A stretch of DNA of 36,771 bases from Methanobacteriota archaeon. GTDB lineage: Archaea; Thermoplasmatota; Poseidoniia; Poseidoniales; Thalassarchaeaceae. The position numbers and the translations under genes are program-made. This document shows positions 23,350 through 32,116 of the stretch, piece after piece. Positions within the stretch are counted from its first letter, which is position 1. Every line of letters begins with the position of its first letter. The stretch is taken from assembly GCA_002725315.1 (NCBI GenBank), contig PBOL01000039.1:1-36771 (forward strand), in the 5' to 3' direction. The notes below the pieces were generated by a model. It worked only from the letters and a program-made list of their open reading frames with translations. It was not told the origin of the DNA and did not search any database.

Positions 23350-26300
23350 CTACGTAGAGAACGGATTTTTATTTTCTCTATGAATTAGACCAAGAATCGC
23401 AGGAGCAAGGATCATGCTCGCAATTAGAGATAGCCCAATCATCACTGCACAGAATAGTCCGAAGGTAGAGAAGAAGCCCATTTTCGATTGCTTGATTACC
23501 CAAAAACCGGCAAAATCTGATACTGAAGAGCCGAACAAGGCTAGTCCGGAGGCCCCGCCAACTGCTCCTATTGATTCAATTGGTGATGAGCCCCCATCCA
23601 TCTCCTCTCGGAATCTCTCAACTAGGTGGATGACATAGTCAATTCCTACCCCGAGAGAAATTGCGGCAATTGAAACAGTAACCATATTGAGTCCGAAACC
23701 TGCGATTCCGACCATCGCATATAGCCACATTATTACCATGAATATGGGAATGGTTGCAACCGCGGCAAGAGTGAATGCTGAAGACCCCCAAATTATGGTT
23801 AGTATCATCGAGATTGGAGCCACGAGAATTGCCGTCTTTGTACCCAATAGTAGGTAAACTACAGAGGAGAGTAGGGCGGAGTTGAAGACGGCCCTAGAAA
23901 CGACACTTTTCGGGTTCTGCTTGAGTTGCGAAATCCTTTCTGCGATTGGGGCATCTTCCCTGAACCCCCACCAAAGAGTAGTGAAGCAAAGTACGACTCC
24001 CAGTATTATAGTGGACTGGAGATCATCCTGCATCGAGTCTGCAGCGACGAATCTCACCACTGGTTCTCCTGTCGTAATTGCCCAAGTAATTGGAAAATTC
24101 TCGTCCTGAAATCCAGATGATATTTCAGCTCGATGCCTGAGAGATGTGGTTGAGATATTCTGGAGCGGTGCCATGTCTTCAACGAGTTTCTCCAATGCGG
24201 GTTCAACGAGTGCGAATTGCTCCGGACTGGATATTCCATAGCGAAGGGATGCCCTGGGGAATATTGGCTCATTTCCCGACTCTGTAAGCCATGGCCTTTG
24301 GTAGTCCAGATTTCCCTCTACCTGGATGAATTCCCCAACGATGCTGGTGGATAGGGCTGGATATCCGCCACTAGCAGGAACGCCCCTAGTAAGAATGAAC
24401 CCGTATAGGAAGTTCAGGCACTTGCTGTCTTCGGTCGAGGGGATGAAGATGTAGTCGCCCTCTCTGTTCGGAATCAAAATCGTCTCGCACCCTATGCCGC
24501 CGTCCCGATTTTCAAAATCCCATCCTGCCTCCTCAAAGGGGGACTGGTTCCATGCCATGGCAGCCCTTGTGTACCAAAGCATCTGATCTATCGCAAGAAG
24601 TTCGACATCGCCTCCAGGAGTCCGGGATATCTGATCCGGCTCACCCGGTCCGTGAGTGTTCATATTTTCTCGAAGTTCACCGATTGCGTCTAGGACTCGG
24701 GGATTGGAAATATTCCCCTCTATCAGAATGAAAGCTGGCTCTCCCTCGTCACTGAATCTCTCATTTATCAGCCCGACCCCAACAGCAAGATCAGATTCCT
24801 CCTCTATGAAGTCCTCAACCTGGAAGTCGCCATCCAAGGAGAGCATGATTGGTGTTGCTAATGCTGTAATTAGAAGAGCGAAAACGAGAACGAAGGGGGA
24901 AAGGCGCGCAGAGGTTACTGTCACTTTGGAAAGCCATGTTTTCGGTACCATGTGAACAACATCGTCTCGATCCCCATGGAGCCTCCCCCTGGAGTCAAGC
25001 CATTGATCCATATCCAACCTTAGTAGGGGAACCCAGAGTCCTGTCAGGAAGAATGCACAAAGGACACCAAGGCCCGCCTCAATTCCAAACGAACGAATTG
25101 CGGCGATACTGGATGTCATGTTGGCCATGAAAGCCACAATTGTGGTTACGGATGTGAGCATGATCGCAAGACCGACCTTGCTGATGGAAGTGTGTGCAGC
25201 TTGAACCGTATCATTTCCATTTCGACGTTCTTCCTTGTACCTGTGCAGACTATGCAGGCTATCGTCTATCTCGAGTGCTAGAATTAGTATCGGCAGGAGG
25301 TTGGAGAACTGGGACCTGAAAATTACCTCGAATCCGGTCTTGTTTCCCAATATTATTGCCCAGCCAATGAGACCGTACATCCAGAACATAGAGACGACTA
25401 GGCTAGTGGCTACGATTGCAACGTCGGATGCGCGCCTTAGATTGACCCAGAGGAGGATCAAGATCATTACTGACATCAGCAAAATTAGGTATGCACTGGA
25501 GAGTAATTCGCGGTTTATCTCAACGTTGATGCTCTCTGCAAACATCAGTGTCACGATTTCCTGATCGGTTTCTCTGAGGTCTTCTTCGAGCACCAGATAC
25601 AGCCATTCCACGGAGCATAATTTCTCTCCGGCGGATTCTCTAGCCCTGCATTCAGAAACTGAGTTTCTTACTGGATCAGTAATCAGAGTAAGGCCATCCA
25701 CTTTGTAGCCGAAATCGGCACTTGCATTCTTCCAAGAGAATGTCCAACCATTCGATTGCATTTCGTCCCTGTTGAAATTCACAATTAGCCAGGCCGCAGA
25801 TGCGGACCACCTACCATTCACCCACTCATCAGAAGAAAGTGAGCCATTATCAGAAACACTATGATTTATCGGCCCAATTATGTCGCTCTCTGGGTCTGGA
25901 ATGAATGCGCGATCATTGGATAGGAAACGAAGAAACGCCCCATTGCTGTTGTTCGCCATCCTGTGAGCTGCAAGATCTATGTGTGACTGGGTGACTCTTG
26001 GATCATCGAATTGTAGACAAGCCAATTCGCCGCAATCTGTCCAATTTGTAGGGGCGGGGTCGGTTGAGGCCTCGATGTCCAAAGTCGCTGCAAGTTTGTA
26101 TGGGTTTATTCTCGGTTGTGTTAGCGAAGAGTTCCCTGACATAAATGACCGGAATTCGCTTGCCAGATCTAGAAGGCCAATTACTGGATCTCCAGAAATC
26201 TCTGAAGCCAGTGGCAGGGAGAACTCTGAAATCTCGTGATTTCTGAGTATTTCGGCATTTGTGTCTATCTCTCGAAGTATGGAAAGGTTCAGTATCCCAC

Positions 26301-26616
26301 CTATTGGGACTTCGAGGCCCGAGTTTTTTCCGGGATATTGAGCGATCATCGAAACGTCCGAGTCATTTTCTCCAAAGAAGCCTGGTTCTCTGACGAAGAC
26401 TCCGAAACCCCAGATATTTCCTGCGGCAGTAAATTCTTCCCTCAGAACATAGTTTGCGTCTAATTCTGGAGATTCCATATCGTATGATTCAATGTCAATG
26501 GGTTCGAAAGTGGCCAAGATGCCCGGGAGCATAAGCAGAGTAACCAAAACCACTAGAGCGTGAACTTTCTTTCTCCTTGGAATGAGATAATCCGCAACTC
26601 TGGAGAAATCCCTCAT
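23350..26616 (-). CDS. Large RND/MMPL-superfamily membrane exporter
   Basis: 1088 residues with the two-fold repeated RND topology: one N-terminal helix, a large extracellular loop, a block of helices, then the same again. The first helix block has LEIDDSLHSLHRYKEERRNG (RND TM4 type aspartates) and TSVTTIVAFMANMTSS. The second has LGVGIDYVIHLVERF and SDFAGFWVIKQSKMGF. These belong to the hydrophobe/MMPL-like branch, which moves lipids, lipid-linked compounds or hydrophobic molecules using ion gradients. No membrane fusion protein or outer-membrane factor is encoded nearby, as expected for an archaeon with a single membrane. It starts with ATG at 26616, 42 bases after the dnaJ-like gene. The substrate is unknown. 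Confidence 0.9.
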   Translation of the reverse strand: MRDFSRVADYLIPRRKKVHALVVLVTLLMLPGILATFEPIDIESYDMESPELDANYVLREEFTAAGNIWGFGVFVREPGFFGENDSDVSMIAQYPGKNSGLEVPIGGILNLSILREIDTNAEILRNHEISEFSLPLASEISGDPVIGLLDLASEFRSFMSGNSSLTQPRINPYKLAATLDIEASTDPAPTNWTDCGELACLQFDDPRVTQSHIDLAAHRMANNSNGAFLRFLSNDRAFIPDPESDIIGPINHSVSDNGSLSSDEWVNGRWSASAAWLIVNFNRDEMQSNGWTFSWKNASADFGYKVDGLTLITDPVRNSVSECRARESAGEKLCSVEWLYLVLEEDLRETDQEIVTLMFAESINVEINRELLSSAYLILLMSVMILILLWVNLRRASDVAIVATSLVVSMFWMYGLIGWAIILGNKTGFEVIFRSQFSNLLPILILALEIDDSLHSLHRYKEERRNGNDTVQAAHTSISKVGLAIMLTSVTTIVAFMANMTSSIAAIRSFGIEAGLGVLCAFFLTGLWVPLLRLDMDQWLDSRGRLHGDRDDVVHMVPKTWLSKVTVTSARLSPFVLVFALLITALATPIMLSLDGDFQVEDFIEEESDLAVGVGLINERFSDEGEPAFILIEGNISNPRVLDAIGELRENMNTHGPGEPDQISRTPGGDVELLAIDQMLWYTRAAMAWNQSPFEEAGWDFENRDGGIGCETILIPNREGDYIFIPSTEDSKCLNFLYGFILTRGVPASGGYPALSTSIVGEFIQVEGNLDYQRPWLTESGNEPIFPRASLRYGISSPEQFALVEPALEKLVEDMAPLQNISTTSLRHRAEISSGFQDENFPITWAITTGEPVVRFVAADSMQDDLQSTIILGVVLCFTTLWWGFREDAPIAERISQLKQNPKSVVSRAVFNSALLSSVVYLLLGTKTAILVAPISMILTIIWGSSAFTLAAVATIPIFMVIMWLYAMVGIAGFGLNMVTVSIAAISLGVGIDYVIHLVERFREEMDGGSSPIESIGAVGGASGLALFGSSVSDFAGFWVIKQSKMGFFSTFGLFCAVMIGLSLIASMILAPAILGLIHRENKNPFST

Positions 26617-26634
26617 GAGTCGATCACAACATTG

Positions 26635-26644
26635 GGCATATTTG
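26635..26644 (-). promoter_or_regulatory. Possible TATA element for the RND exporter
   Basis: CAAATATGCC on the minus strand lies about 24 bases before the start codon, in the 42-base gap after the DnaJ-like gene. It suggests a separate leaderless promoter, although read-through from the DnaJ-like gene is also possible. Confidence 0.3.
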
Positions 26645-26658
26645 ACTGGTTGCCTGCT

Positions 26659-27627
26659 TCAAAGTCCGCTTTCCTTCAGTTTTTCCAAAGATTCACGCTG
26701 AGTTTTAGTCAGTTTTTCTGGCTCAAGCAGACTGAATTCAATGTCTAGAGGACCTCCTGAATGGCCATGGCCTTTCAGTCTCCTACGGTCACCGATTCTG
26801 GTTCCTTCAGGGACCTCTACCTCTACTCTCTTTCCTGCTGGAGTGACAATCCTGATCTTTCCTCCAAGAATCAGCGTAGAATATTGCAGTCTAACCTCTT
26901 GTACCAATCTTCCGTCCTCCCAGCGACGCCCCTCCTTCGCATCGAGCCTCACAGTGACTAATAAGTCGCCAGATTCACCCTCCGGATGTTCATGCCCCAT
27001 TCCCTTTAGCCTTAGCAAGTGTCCATGCTCGGCACCTGCGGGAACTTTCACGGTTAGTGTGCTACCTTTGGTCTGAACACCGGTTCCGTTGCAAGATGAA
27101 CACGTACGAGAAGAGCCAAAACTGGATCCGTTACATCTTGAGCAACGTCTCATTCTTCGATGGTTGAATTTCGCCTCAGTTCCCGAGATTGCCTGCTCTA
27201 GTGATATATCCAATCCTGCTTCAATGTCGGCTCCTCTTGCTTTCTCCTTGTCTCGTGGGTTTCTTCCAGTCCTCTGCTGATCGAATCTAATATCAGAGCC
27301 GGAGAAAGGATTTGTCCTTCCACCCATGAACTGCGAGAAAATATCGCCGAGGTCAACACCACCGAATCCGCCGCCAAATGATGTTTGGCCTCCTCCACCC
27401 TGGAACATTTCTTCCATCCTCTTTCTTTGATCGTAATCACTTCTCGCGTCAGCTGAACCAATAGATTCGTACGCGGATTGTATTGACTTGAATCGCTCCT
27501 CTGCAGCATCGTCTCCGGGATTCCTGTCAGGGTGATACTGCCTAGCTAACTTGCGATACGCGCGTTTTATCTCGGCATCTGAGGCATCCCTTGAAACACC
27601 TAGAACGCGATATGGGTCCTCCGCCAT
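26659..27627 (-). CDS. dnaJ: DnaJ-like co-chaperone with a single zinc centre
   Basis: J-domain protein expected to stimulate Hsp70 (DnaK) ATPase and hand over unfolded proteins. From ATG 27627 (322 residues), the J domain covers residues 1-70 with the HPD tripeptide at about 32 (RQYHPDRN). A Gly/Phe-rich linker follows (GGGGQTSFGGGFGG), then substrate-binding beta domains. Canonical DnaJ has four CXXCXGXG repeats making two zinc centres; here only two remain, CSRCNGS and CSSCNGTG, 11 residues apart, enough for one zinc. It is about 50 residues shorter than usual. ATGs at 27642 and 27657 lie upstream and are possible. No dnaK or grpE is in the window. Confidence 0.88.
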   Translation of the reverse strand: MAEDPYRVLGVSRDASDAEIKRAYRKLARQYHPDRNPGDDAAEERFKSIQSAYESIGSADARSDYDQRKRMEEMFQGGGGQTSFGGGFGGVDLGDIFSQFMGGRTNPFSGSDIRFDQQRTGRNPRDKEKARGADIEAGLDISLEQAISGTEAKFNHRRMRRCSRCNGSSFGSSRTCSSCNGTGVQTKGSTLTVKVPAGAEHGHLLRLKGMGHEHPEGESGDLLVTVRLDAKEGRRWEDGRLVQEVRLQYSTLILGGKIRIVTPAGKRVEVEVPEGTRIGDRRRLKGHGHSGGPLDIEFSLLEPEKLTKTQRESLEKLKESGL

Positions 27628-27716
27628 AGTTACGTTCTGCATGAGGCGTCCCTTCAACCTGATGAATGAGAGCCTTCGACCGGTGCGCTAATGACTGGTT
27701 TCGTCTCGGTGGGGGC

Positions 27717-28316
27717 ATGGGAGTTGGCTGGGCTGTGTTCAGAAACTATAGAGGTCATGCGAAGGAGATACTGGGGGACGTTACCGACTACCCTCGTTTC
27801 TTCCTAATGCCTCCAAGTGCCATGATTGATGCTGATGGAGATGGTCTGAATATCGTGACCCTACTCGATCCCAGCGATCAGATAGATCACGAAGTAGAGA
27901 TGGTTTTCAAGATCGGAGAAGATATGACGCCAGAACAAATGTGCGTGGGAATTGACACCACTAACAGAACTCGGCAGACCCTAGCAAAGAAGAAAGGATG
28001 GCCCTGGTTGGAGGGAAAGGGGTTCAGAGGTTCGGGTGTTCTGGGAACTTGGACTGACTGGGACGAAAGGCCAGTCGAGATTGGACTATCTGTGAATGGA
28101 GAGACAAAACAGTTGGCTTCTACGGAACTAATGGTACATTCAGTAGAGTCCCTGATGGATCACCTTCTGCAGTGGTACGACCTAGAACCAGGAGACCTAG
28201 TTTGGACAGGGACCCCGAAAGGTGTTGGGCCAATGAATCCAGGAGACAAAATAGAGGCTTGGATGAAGAACTTGGATGGGAAGAAGACTAGTGTTCTGAG
28301 TGCTATCTGCAAATAG
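27717..28316 (+). CDS. Fumarylacetoacetate hydrolase family protein
   Basis: FAH-superfamily enzyme, a metal-dependent hydrolase, decarboxylase or isomerase of 2-oxo acids such as acylpyruvates. Recognised from WAVFRNYRGHAKE at the N-terminus (like GRNYxxHAxE), DHEVEMVFKIG with the acidic metal ligands, GIDTTNRTRQ, GWPWLEGKGF, and the C-terminal VWTGTPKGVGPMNPGD. The upstream ATG at 27666 adds 17 residues unlike the family; the ATG at 27717 has GGTGGGGGC directly upstream and fits the domain start, so I prefer it (199 residues). It precedes the amidohydrolase gene by 16 bases and is divergent from the DnaJ-like gene. Confidence 0.82.
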   Translation: MGVGWAVFRNYRGHAKEILGDVTDYPRFFLMPPSAMIDADGDGLNIVTLLDPSDQIDHEVEMVFKIGEDMTPEQMCVGIDTTNRTRQTLAKKKGWPWLEGKGFRGSGVLGTWTDWDERPVEIGLSVNGETKQLASTELMVHSVESLMDHLLQWYDLEPGDLVWTGTPKGVGPMNPGDKIEAWMKNLDGKKTSVLSAICK

Positions 28317-28332
28317 AAAGGAGCATTCAAAC

Positions 28333-29595
28333 ATGACCTCTGGGACTAGGAGAATTACCTCAACGTGGCTTGTCGAAGACGGCGGGGCAATCAGAAGAGG
28401 GGACTTTCTGCTACACGAAGATGGATCATTCAGTCTTAGCAAAGGAGACGAAGATGTGGTCGAGGAAATCGATGGTTCTTCTCGATTGGTAACTAGATCG
28501 TTTCAGAATTGGCACACTCACTTGGCCATGGTTCTGAACAGATCTATGGGAGAGGGGCTTCCCCTCATGGAGTGGCTTGAATCATCCATTTTCCCGGTAG
28601 AGAAGGGGTTGAATGCTGAATTCGTGGAAGTGGGCACTAGAGCTGCTGTATCCGAGATGATTGCGACGGGTACGACATTTGCATGCGACATGTACTACAA
28701 TCCCGATATAGTGGCTGGAGTTCTGTCTGAGTCGGGTGTGAGAGGAGTTGCTTGTGGCCCAATTACCGACTTTCCTACGCCTTCGTATCCTGCAGGGGGT
28801 ACTGAGGCACTGAAAAAGATGGATGGCTTGCTGCAGACTGGTGCTCCATCGAATAGAGTAGAGTATGGAATCGGGACTCACTCCGTATTCACATGCAGCG
28901 AGGAAACTCTGTTGAAGGCCTCTGAGATGGCATCAAAACACAATTGCATCCTTCACATACACACCAGTGAAACGCGCAATGAGGTTGCCGATTGTTACTC
29001 TGAGCATGGGATGTACCCGATCGAATATCTGGATTCAATAGGTTACTTCCAAAGCTCGGAGGATGGGGGGACGGTTTGTGCCCATTGCGGTTGGGTTACT
29101 AAGAAGGAGATGCGGATTCTTGCCGGTCATGGCGCCCATGCAGTCCACTGTCCAACAAGCAATCAAAAACTGGCCTGCGGGGGAACGATGTCATACCCTG
29201 CAATGAAAGAATCTGGAGTGGACGTGAGACTAGGGACTGATGGGGCGGCAAGCAACAATTCCCTGGATATGAGGGCTGAGTCGAAGGCAGCAAGTTTAGT
29301 GCAGAGGCATGATCACTGGGATGCTAGGATTCTCGGTCCAGAGGAGACCTGGTCTCTGGCGACCAAAGGTTCTCAGGACTGGATAACCTGGGACCTCGGT
29401 GACATCAGGATGAGGCCATGGGGAAGAGAGGGTAGACGTATGCTGCCCAACCTGATATACTCTGGAGCCCAAGTTATGGATGTGTTTGTAGATGGTGTCG
29501 CTATTCGCAGAAACGGAAAAACTCTGACTATTGACGAGGCCGAAGCATGTGATGAGCTTGAATCAGCCGTAGAAGAGTACTATCGTGACTTGTAG
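28333..29595 (+). CDS. Amidohydrolase of the MTA/SAH deaminase type
   Basis: Predicted zinc- or iron-dependent deaminase. Relative to the ATG at 28333, His61 and His63 (NWHTHL) begin the metal site. LHIHTSETRNEV gives the next His, AHCGWV the one after, and LGTDGAASNNSLDM the metal-binding Asp. This arrangement is that of the S-adenosylhomocysteine/methylthioadenosine/guanine deaminase group of amidohydrolases. Which base or nucleoside is deaminated is not clear. The start has GGAG upstream; the longer in-frame option at 28300 overlaps the FAH gene and adds no domain. It ends 2 bases before the convergent cax gene. Confidence 0.85.
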   Translation: MTSGTRRITSTWLVEDGGAIRRGDFLLHEDGSFSLSKGDEDVVEEIDGSSRLVTRSFQNWHTHLAMVLNRSMGEGLPLMEWLESSIFPVEKGLNAEFVEVGTRAAVSEMIATGTTFACDMYYNPDIVAGVLSESGVRGVACGPITDFPTPSYPAGGTEALKKMDGLLQTGAPSNRVEYGIGTHSVFTCSEETLLKASEMASKHNCILHIHTSETRNEVADCYSEHGMYPIEYLDSIGYFQSSEDGGTVCAHCGWVTKKEMRILAGHGAHAVHCPTSNQKLACGGTMSYPAMKESGVDVRLGTDGAASNNSLDMRAESKAASLVQRHDHWDARILGPEETWSLATKGSQDWITWDLGDIRMRPWGREGRRMLPNLIYSGAQVMDVFVDGVAIRRNGKTLTIDEAEACDELESAVEEYYRDL

Positions 29596-29597
29596 TT

Positions 29598-30755
29598 TCA
29601 AGGGTGGAATAGGAATGCTGCCCCCAAAACGGCATAAGATGCCAATAACATCGCACCCTCTAGCCAATTAGACTTGCCATCTGATGCAATCGAGTTTACA
29701 ATTAGTACCGCCATGAAAGCGGAAACTGTCTCCAGCATTCCAAACTCGAATGTTAGAGATACGCCCAGCGCCCATGCGAAAACCACCATCAGAGGGGCTA
29801 CAAAGACTGCAATCTGAGTCGAGGAGCCCATCGAAATTGCAAATGAAAGGTCCATCTTGTCCTTACCCGCAACAGTTACGGCAGTGAAATGCTCAGCAGC
29901 ATTTCCAAACAGAGGTAGAAGTATTACCCCAATGAATAGATGGGGTAGGCCCATTTCGTCGGCTGCTTCTTCTACAGAATGGACCAATATCTCGGCCATC
30001 CATGAGACCATCACAGTTGCAGCAATTAGGAGAATGATCGAGTCCCTCTGTGACATCTCTGGTTCCTCGTGATGTGTTCCATCCGTAGCAAAAAGATGCA
30101 CGTGTGTGCGGAACTGGAAGTATAGGAAGAGGGCATAAATTAGCAATAGAATAATGGCTGCTATGCGGCTAAGATTTTCTACCCCACTATCGCCAACCTC
30201 ACCTCCAACCGTGGAATGGAATACTGAAGGTATCACCAATACAATCATGGAAAGAAGTAGCAGGGATCCGTTTGAGCTAACCTGAGTCTCGGAGTATGTC
30301 TGCTCGTCATGGTGCATTCCTCCCCAAACAAAGGCTAGTCCCATTACGAGAAGCAGGTTTCCTAGGATGCTTCCAATCAGGCTGGCTTGTACAAGATGAA
30401 TCATAGTTGACTCGGTCTCAGTACCTGCACCGGCTTGGAAGGCCGAATATATGGCTAAAAGAGCAATTATCATTTCTGCTGCATTACCGAATGTTGCATT
30501 TAACAGACCGCCCAATGACTCGGATGTTCTTAGGGCAATCTCTTCTGTTGCCCTGCCCATCAGGAAAGCGAGGGGCATTATTGCTACCAGTGAAGAGAAG
30601 AATGCCATAGATGAGTCGTGCTCAAAGTAGTTGTAGTATACAGTAACGGGGATTGCCAGCAGAAGCACGTTGAGGTAATTCTCCCTTGGGTCCATGGCTC
30701 TAATCCAACTTACACTCTCTGACATTGTAGTTGCGGTAGTGCGGATAAAGGTCAA
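29598..30755 (-). CDS. cax: Ca2+/H+ antiporter (CaCA superfamily, Cax-like)
   Basis: Exports calcium in exchange for protons. The protein has 385 residues and eleven or so helices in two homologous halves, each with a signature alpha repeat: NATFGNAAEMIIALLAI and SLIGSILGNLLLVMGLA in the first, and LFGNAAEHFTAVTVAG and ISMGSSTQIAVFVAPLM in the second. The glutamates in GNAAE are the ion-binding acidic residues of the family. A His/Glu-rich loop in the middle (THVHLFATDGTHHEEPE) may be regulatory or metal-binding. ATGs at 30725 and 30698 are alternative starts; the first 20-odd residues are not conserved. Confidence 0.9.
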   Translation of the reverse strand: MTFIRTTATTMSESVSWIRAMDPRENYLNVLLLAIPVTVYYNYFEHDSSMAFFSSLVAIMPLAFLMGRATEEIALRTSESLGGLLNATFGNAAEMIIALLAIYSAFQAGAGTETESTMIHLVQASLIGSILGNLLLVMGLAFVWGGMHHDEQTYSETQVSSNGSLLLLSMIVLVIPSVFHSTVGGEVGDSGVENLSRIAAIILLLIYALFLYFQFRTHVHLFATDGTHHEEPEMSQRDSIILLIAATVMVSWMAEILVHSVEEAADEMGLPHLFIGVILLPLFGNAAEHFTAVTVAGKDKMDLSFAISMGSSTQIAVFVAPLMVVFAWALGVSLTFEFGMLETVSAFMAVLIVNSIASDGKSNWLEGAMLLASYAVLGAAFLFHP

Positions 30756-30808
30756 TGTTGCGCTTTGTCACGTAGTGTTCATGGCATCCAGTGTACTCGC
30801 TGGATTCA

Positions 30809-31351
30809 ATGGGGCAAGACTTCAGATTAGCATTGACTGGTTCTCCTGGCACTGGAAAGACAACGGTGGCTGAGAAGTTTGGTGGTACAGGACTCGTGGT
30901 TGATTCTGTTGTGAAGCTGGCCGAAATGCACGGTTGCTTGGGTGAATTAGATTCTGAGGATAATTCAAGACCGGTAGATTTGGATTCTCTTTGCTCTAAA
31001 CTTTCTAAGGAGTGGTTTGCGATGTCGGATGCTCCGACTGTGATAGAAGGCCACCTTTCCCACCATCTCCCCGTAGATGGGATTGTCCTCTTGAGATGCC
31101 CTCCTGATGTGTTAAGAAATAGGCTTTCTGAGAGAGGTTACTCTGAACAGAAGACTGTTGCAAATGTTGAATGGGAGTTATTGGGTAGTGCGTGGAATGA
31201 AATTGATCGGGACTTGCCAATAATTGAGTTCGATACCTCGCAATATTCCGCTGACACGATAGTTGGGCGAATTGTTGAGTGGATTTCAGATGGCTTCAAG
31301 CCTGAATGCCCGGACAACGTAATTGACTGGGTAGAAGGAGAGTGTGATTGA
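30809..31351 (+). CDS. Fap7/AK6-like NTPase (atypical adenylate kinase)
   Basis: Small P-loop protein, homologous to eukaryotic Fap7/hCINAP, which works with uS11 (Rps14) in final maturation of the small ribosomal subunit and also has adenylate kinase activity. The Walker A motif is GSPGTGKTT near the N-terminus. The LID-type element EGHLSHHLPVDGIVLLRC follows the family consensus, as does LSERGYSEQKTVANVEWE. From ATG 30809 it has 180 residues; a GTG at 30791 would add 6. It ends directly next to the GTG start of the CDP-alcohol phosphotransferase gene. Confidence 0.88.
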   Translation: MGQDFRLALTGSPGTGKTTVAEKFGGTGLVVDSVVKLAEMHGCLGELDSEDNSRPVDLDSLCSKLSKEWFAMSDAPTVIEGHLSHHLPVDGIVLLRCPPDVLRNRLSERGYSEQKTVANVEWELLGSAWNEIDRDLPIIEFDTSQYSADTIVGRIVEWISDGFKPECPDNVIDWVEGECD

Positions 31352-32029
31352 GTGTTCGAAAAAATGAGAGAAAGGTGGACAAAGGCCATTCACCCACTTG
31401 TACTCAGACTTGGTGGCTTGGACCCTAGTGTGCTGACATGGAGCAGCCTGGCACTCGCATTGATTGCGTTCTACTTGTTAATGGGCGCAGAAGAGGATTC
31501 GTCTGGTTCTTTGGCGATTGCAGGGGCAGTCGTCATCATCCTCATTGCTGCCATCCTTGATGGCTTGGATGGAGCGTTGGCCAGACATCAAGGAGTGGAT
31601 GGGGATTATGGCGACTTCCTAGATCACACCATTGATAGGATTGTGGATGTAGGGCTACTAGTTGCAATAGGGATGAATACCGCATTCATTGATGATCCTA
31701 GCAGCGGATATTTGGCTGCACTACTGACTCTATTCGGATCATACATGGGAACTCAGGCCCAATCAGTCGGATTGGGAAGGATCTATGGCGGATTTTCTCG
31801 AGCCGATAGGATGGTGATCACTCTTGTCTCATTATTGGTGGCTGCTTGGCAAGCCCAGGCAGGAGTGTCTGGACTCGATTTGAGCGAAATGAACAGATTT
31901 GTAGAGTTGGCAATGCTGGGGAACAACGAGTTGAATGGGATGTCTTTCGCTCTAGCCATCTCGGCATGGGGAGGGATGTACACATTCCTTGTTAGATTCG
32001 CAAAAACAAGGAGCGGCCTACTGAACTAA
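31352..32029 (+). CDS. CDP-alcohol phosphotransferase (archaetidylinositol-phosphate synthase type)
   Basis: Membrane enzyme that transfers a phosphoalcohol from a CDP-lipid to an acceptor alcohol in polar lipid synthesis. The complete motif DxxDGxxAR...GxxxDxxxD can be read: Asp70, Asp73, Gly74, Ala77, Arg78, Gly87, Asp91 and Asp95. Several hydrophobic helices follow. By size (225 residues) and archaeal context it resembles archaetidylinositol-phosphate synthase or archaetidylglycerolphosphate synthase; I cannot separate these. It begins with GTG immediately after the TGA of the Fap7-like gene, with an ATG four codons in as the alternative. Tight spacing implies an operon. Confidence 0.85.
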   Translation: MFEKMRERWTKAIHPLVLRLGGLDPSVLTWSSLALALIAFYLLMGAEEDSSGSLAIAGAVVIILIAAILDGLDGALARHQGVDGDYGDFLDHTIDRIVDVGLLVAIGMNTAFIDDPSSGYLAALLTLFGSYMGTQAQSVGLGRIYGGFSRADRMVITLVSLLVAAWQAQAGVSGLDLSEMNRFVELAMLGNNELNGMSFALAISAWGGMYTFLVRFAKTRSGLLN

Positions 32030-32116
32030 CCGCTTCCTCTTCCGTCTGCAAAAACCCGTCTTGTGTGGTATTGTTCGGGGGCAATAGTTATCCTCTATTC
32101 AACTCGCCTGAAAGAT

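Noticed and set aside
32063-32116. N-terminal extension of FtsZ from the upstream GTG
   Set aside because: The encoded residues are hydrophobic and unlike archaeal FtsZ N-termini, and no ribosome site precedes the codon; it is more likely leader sequence.
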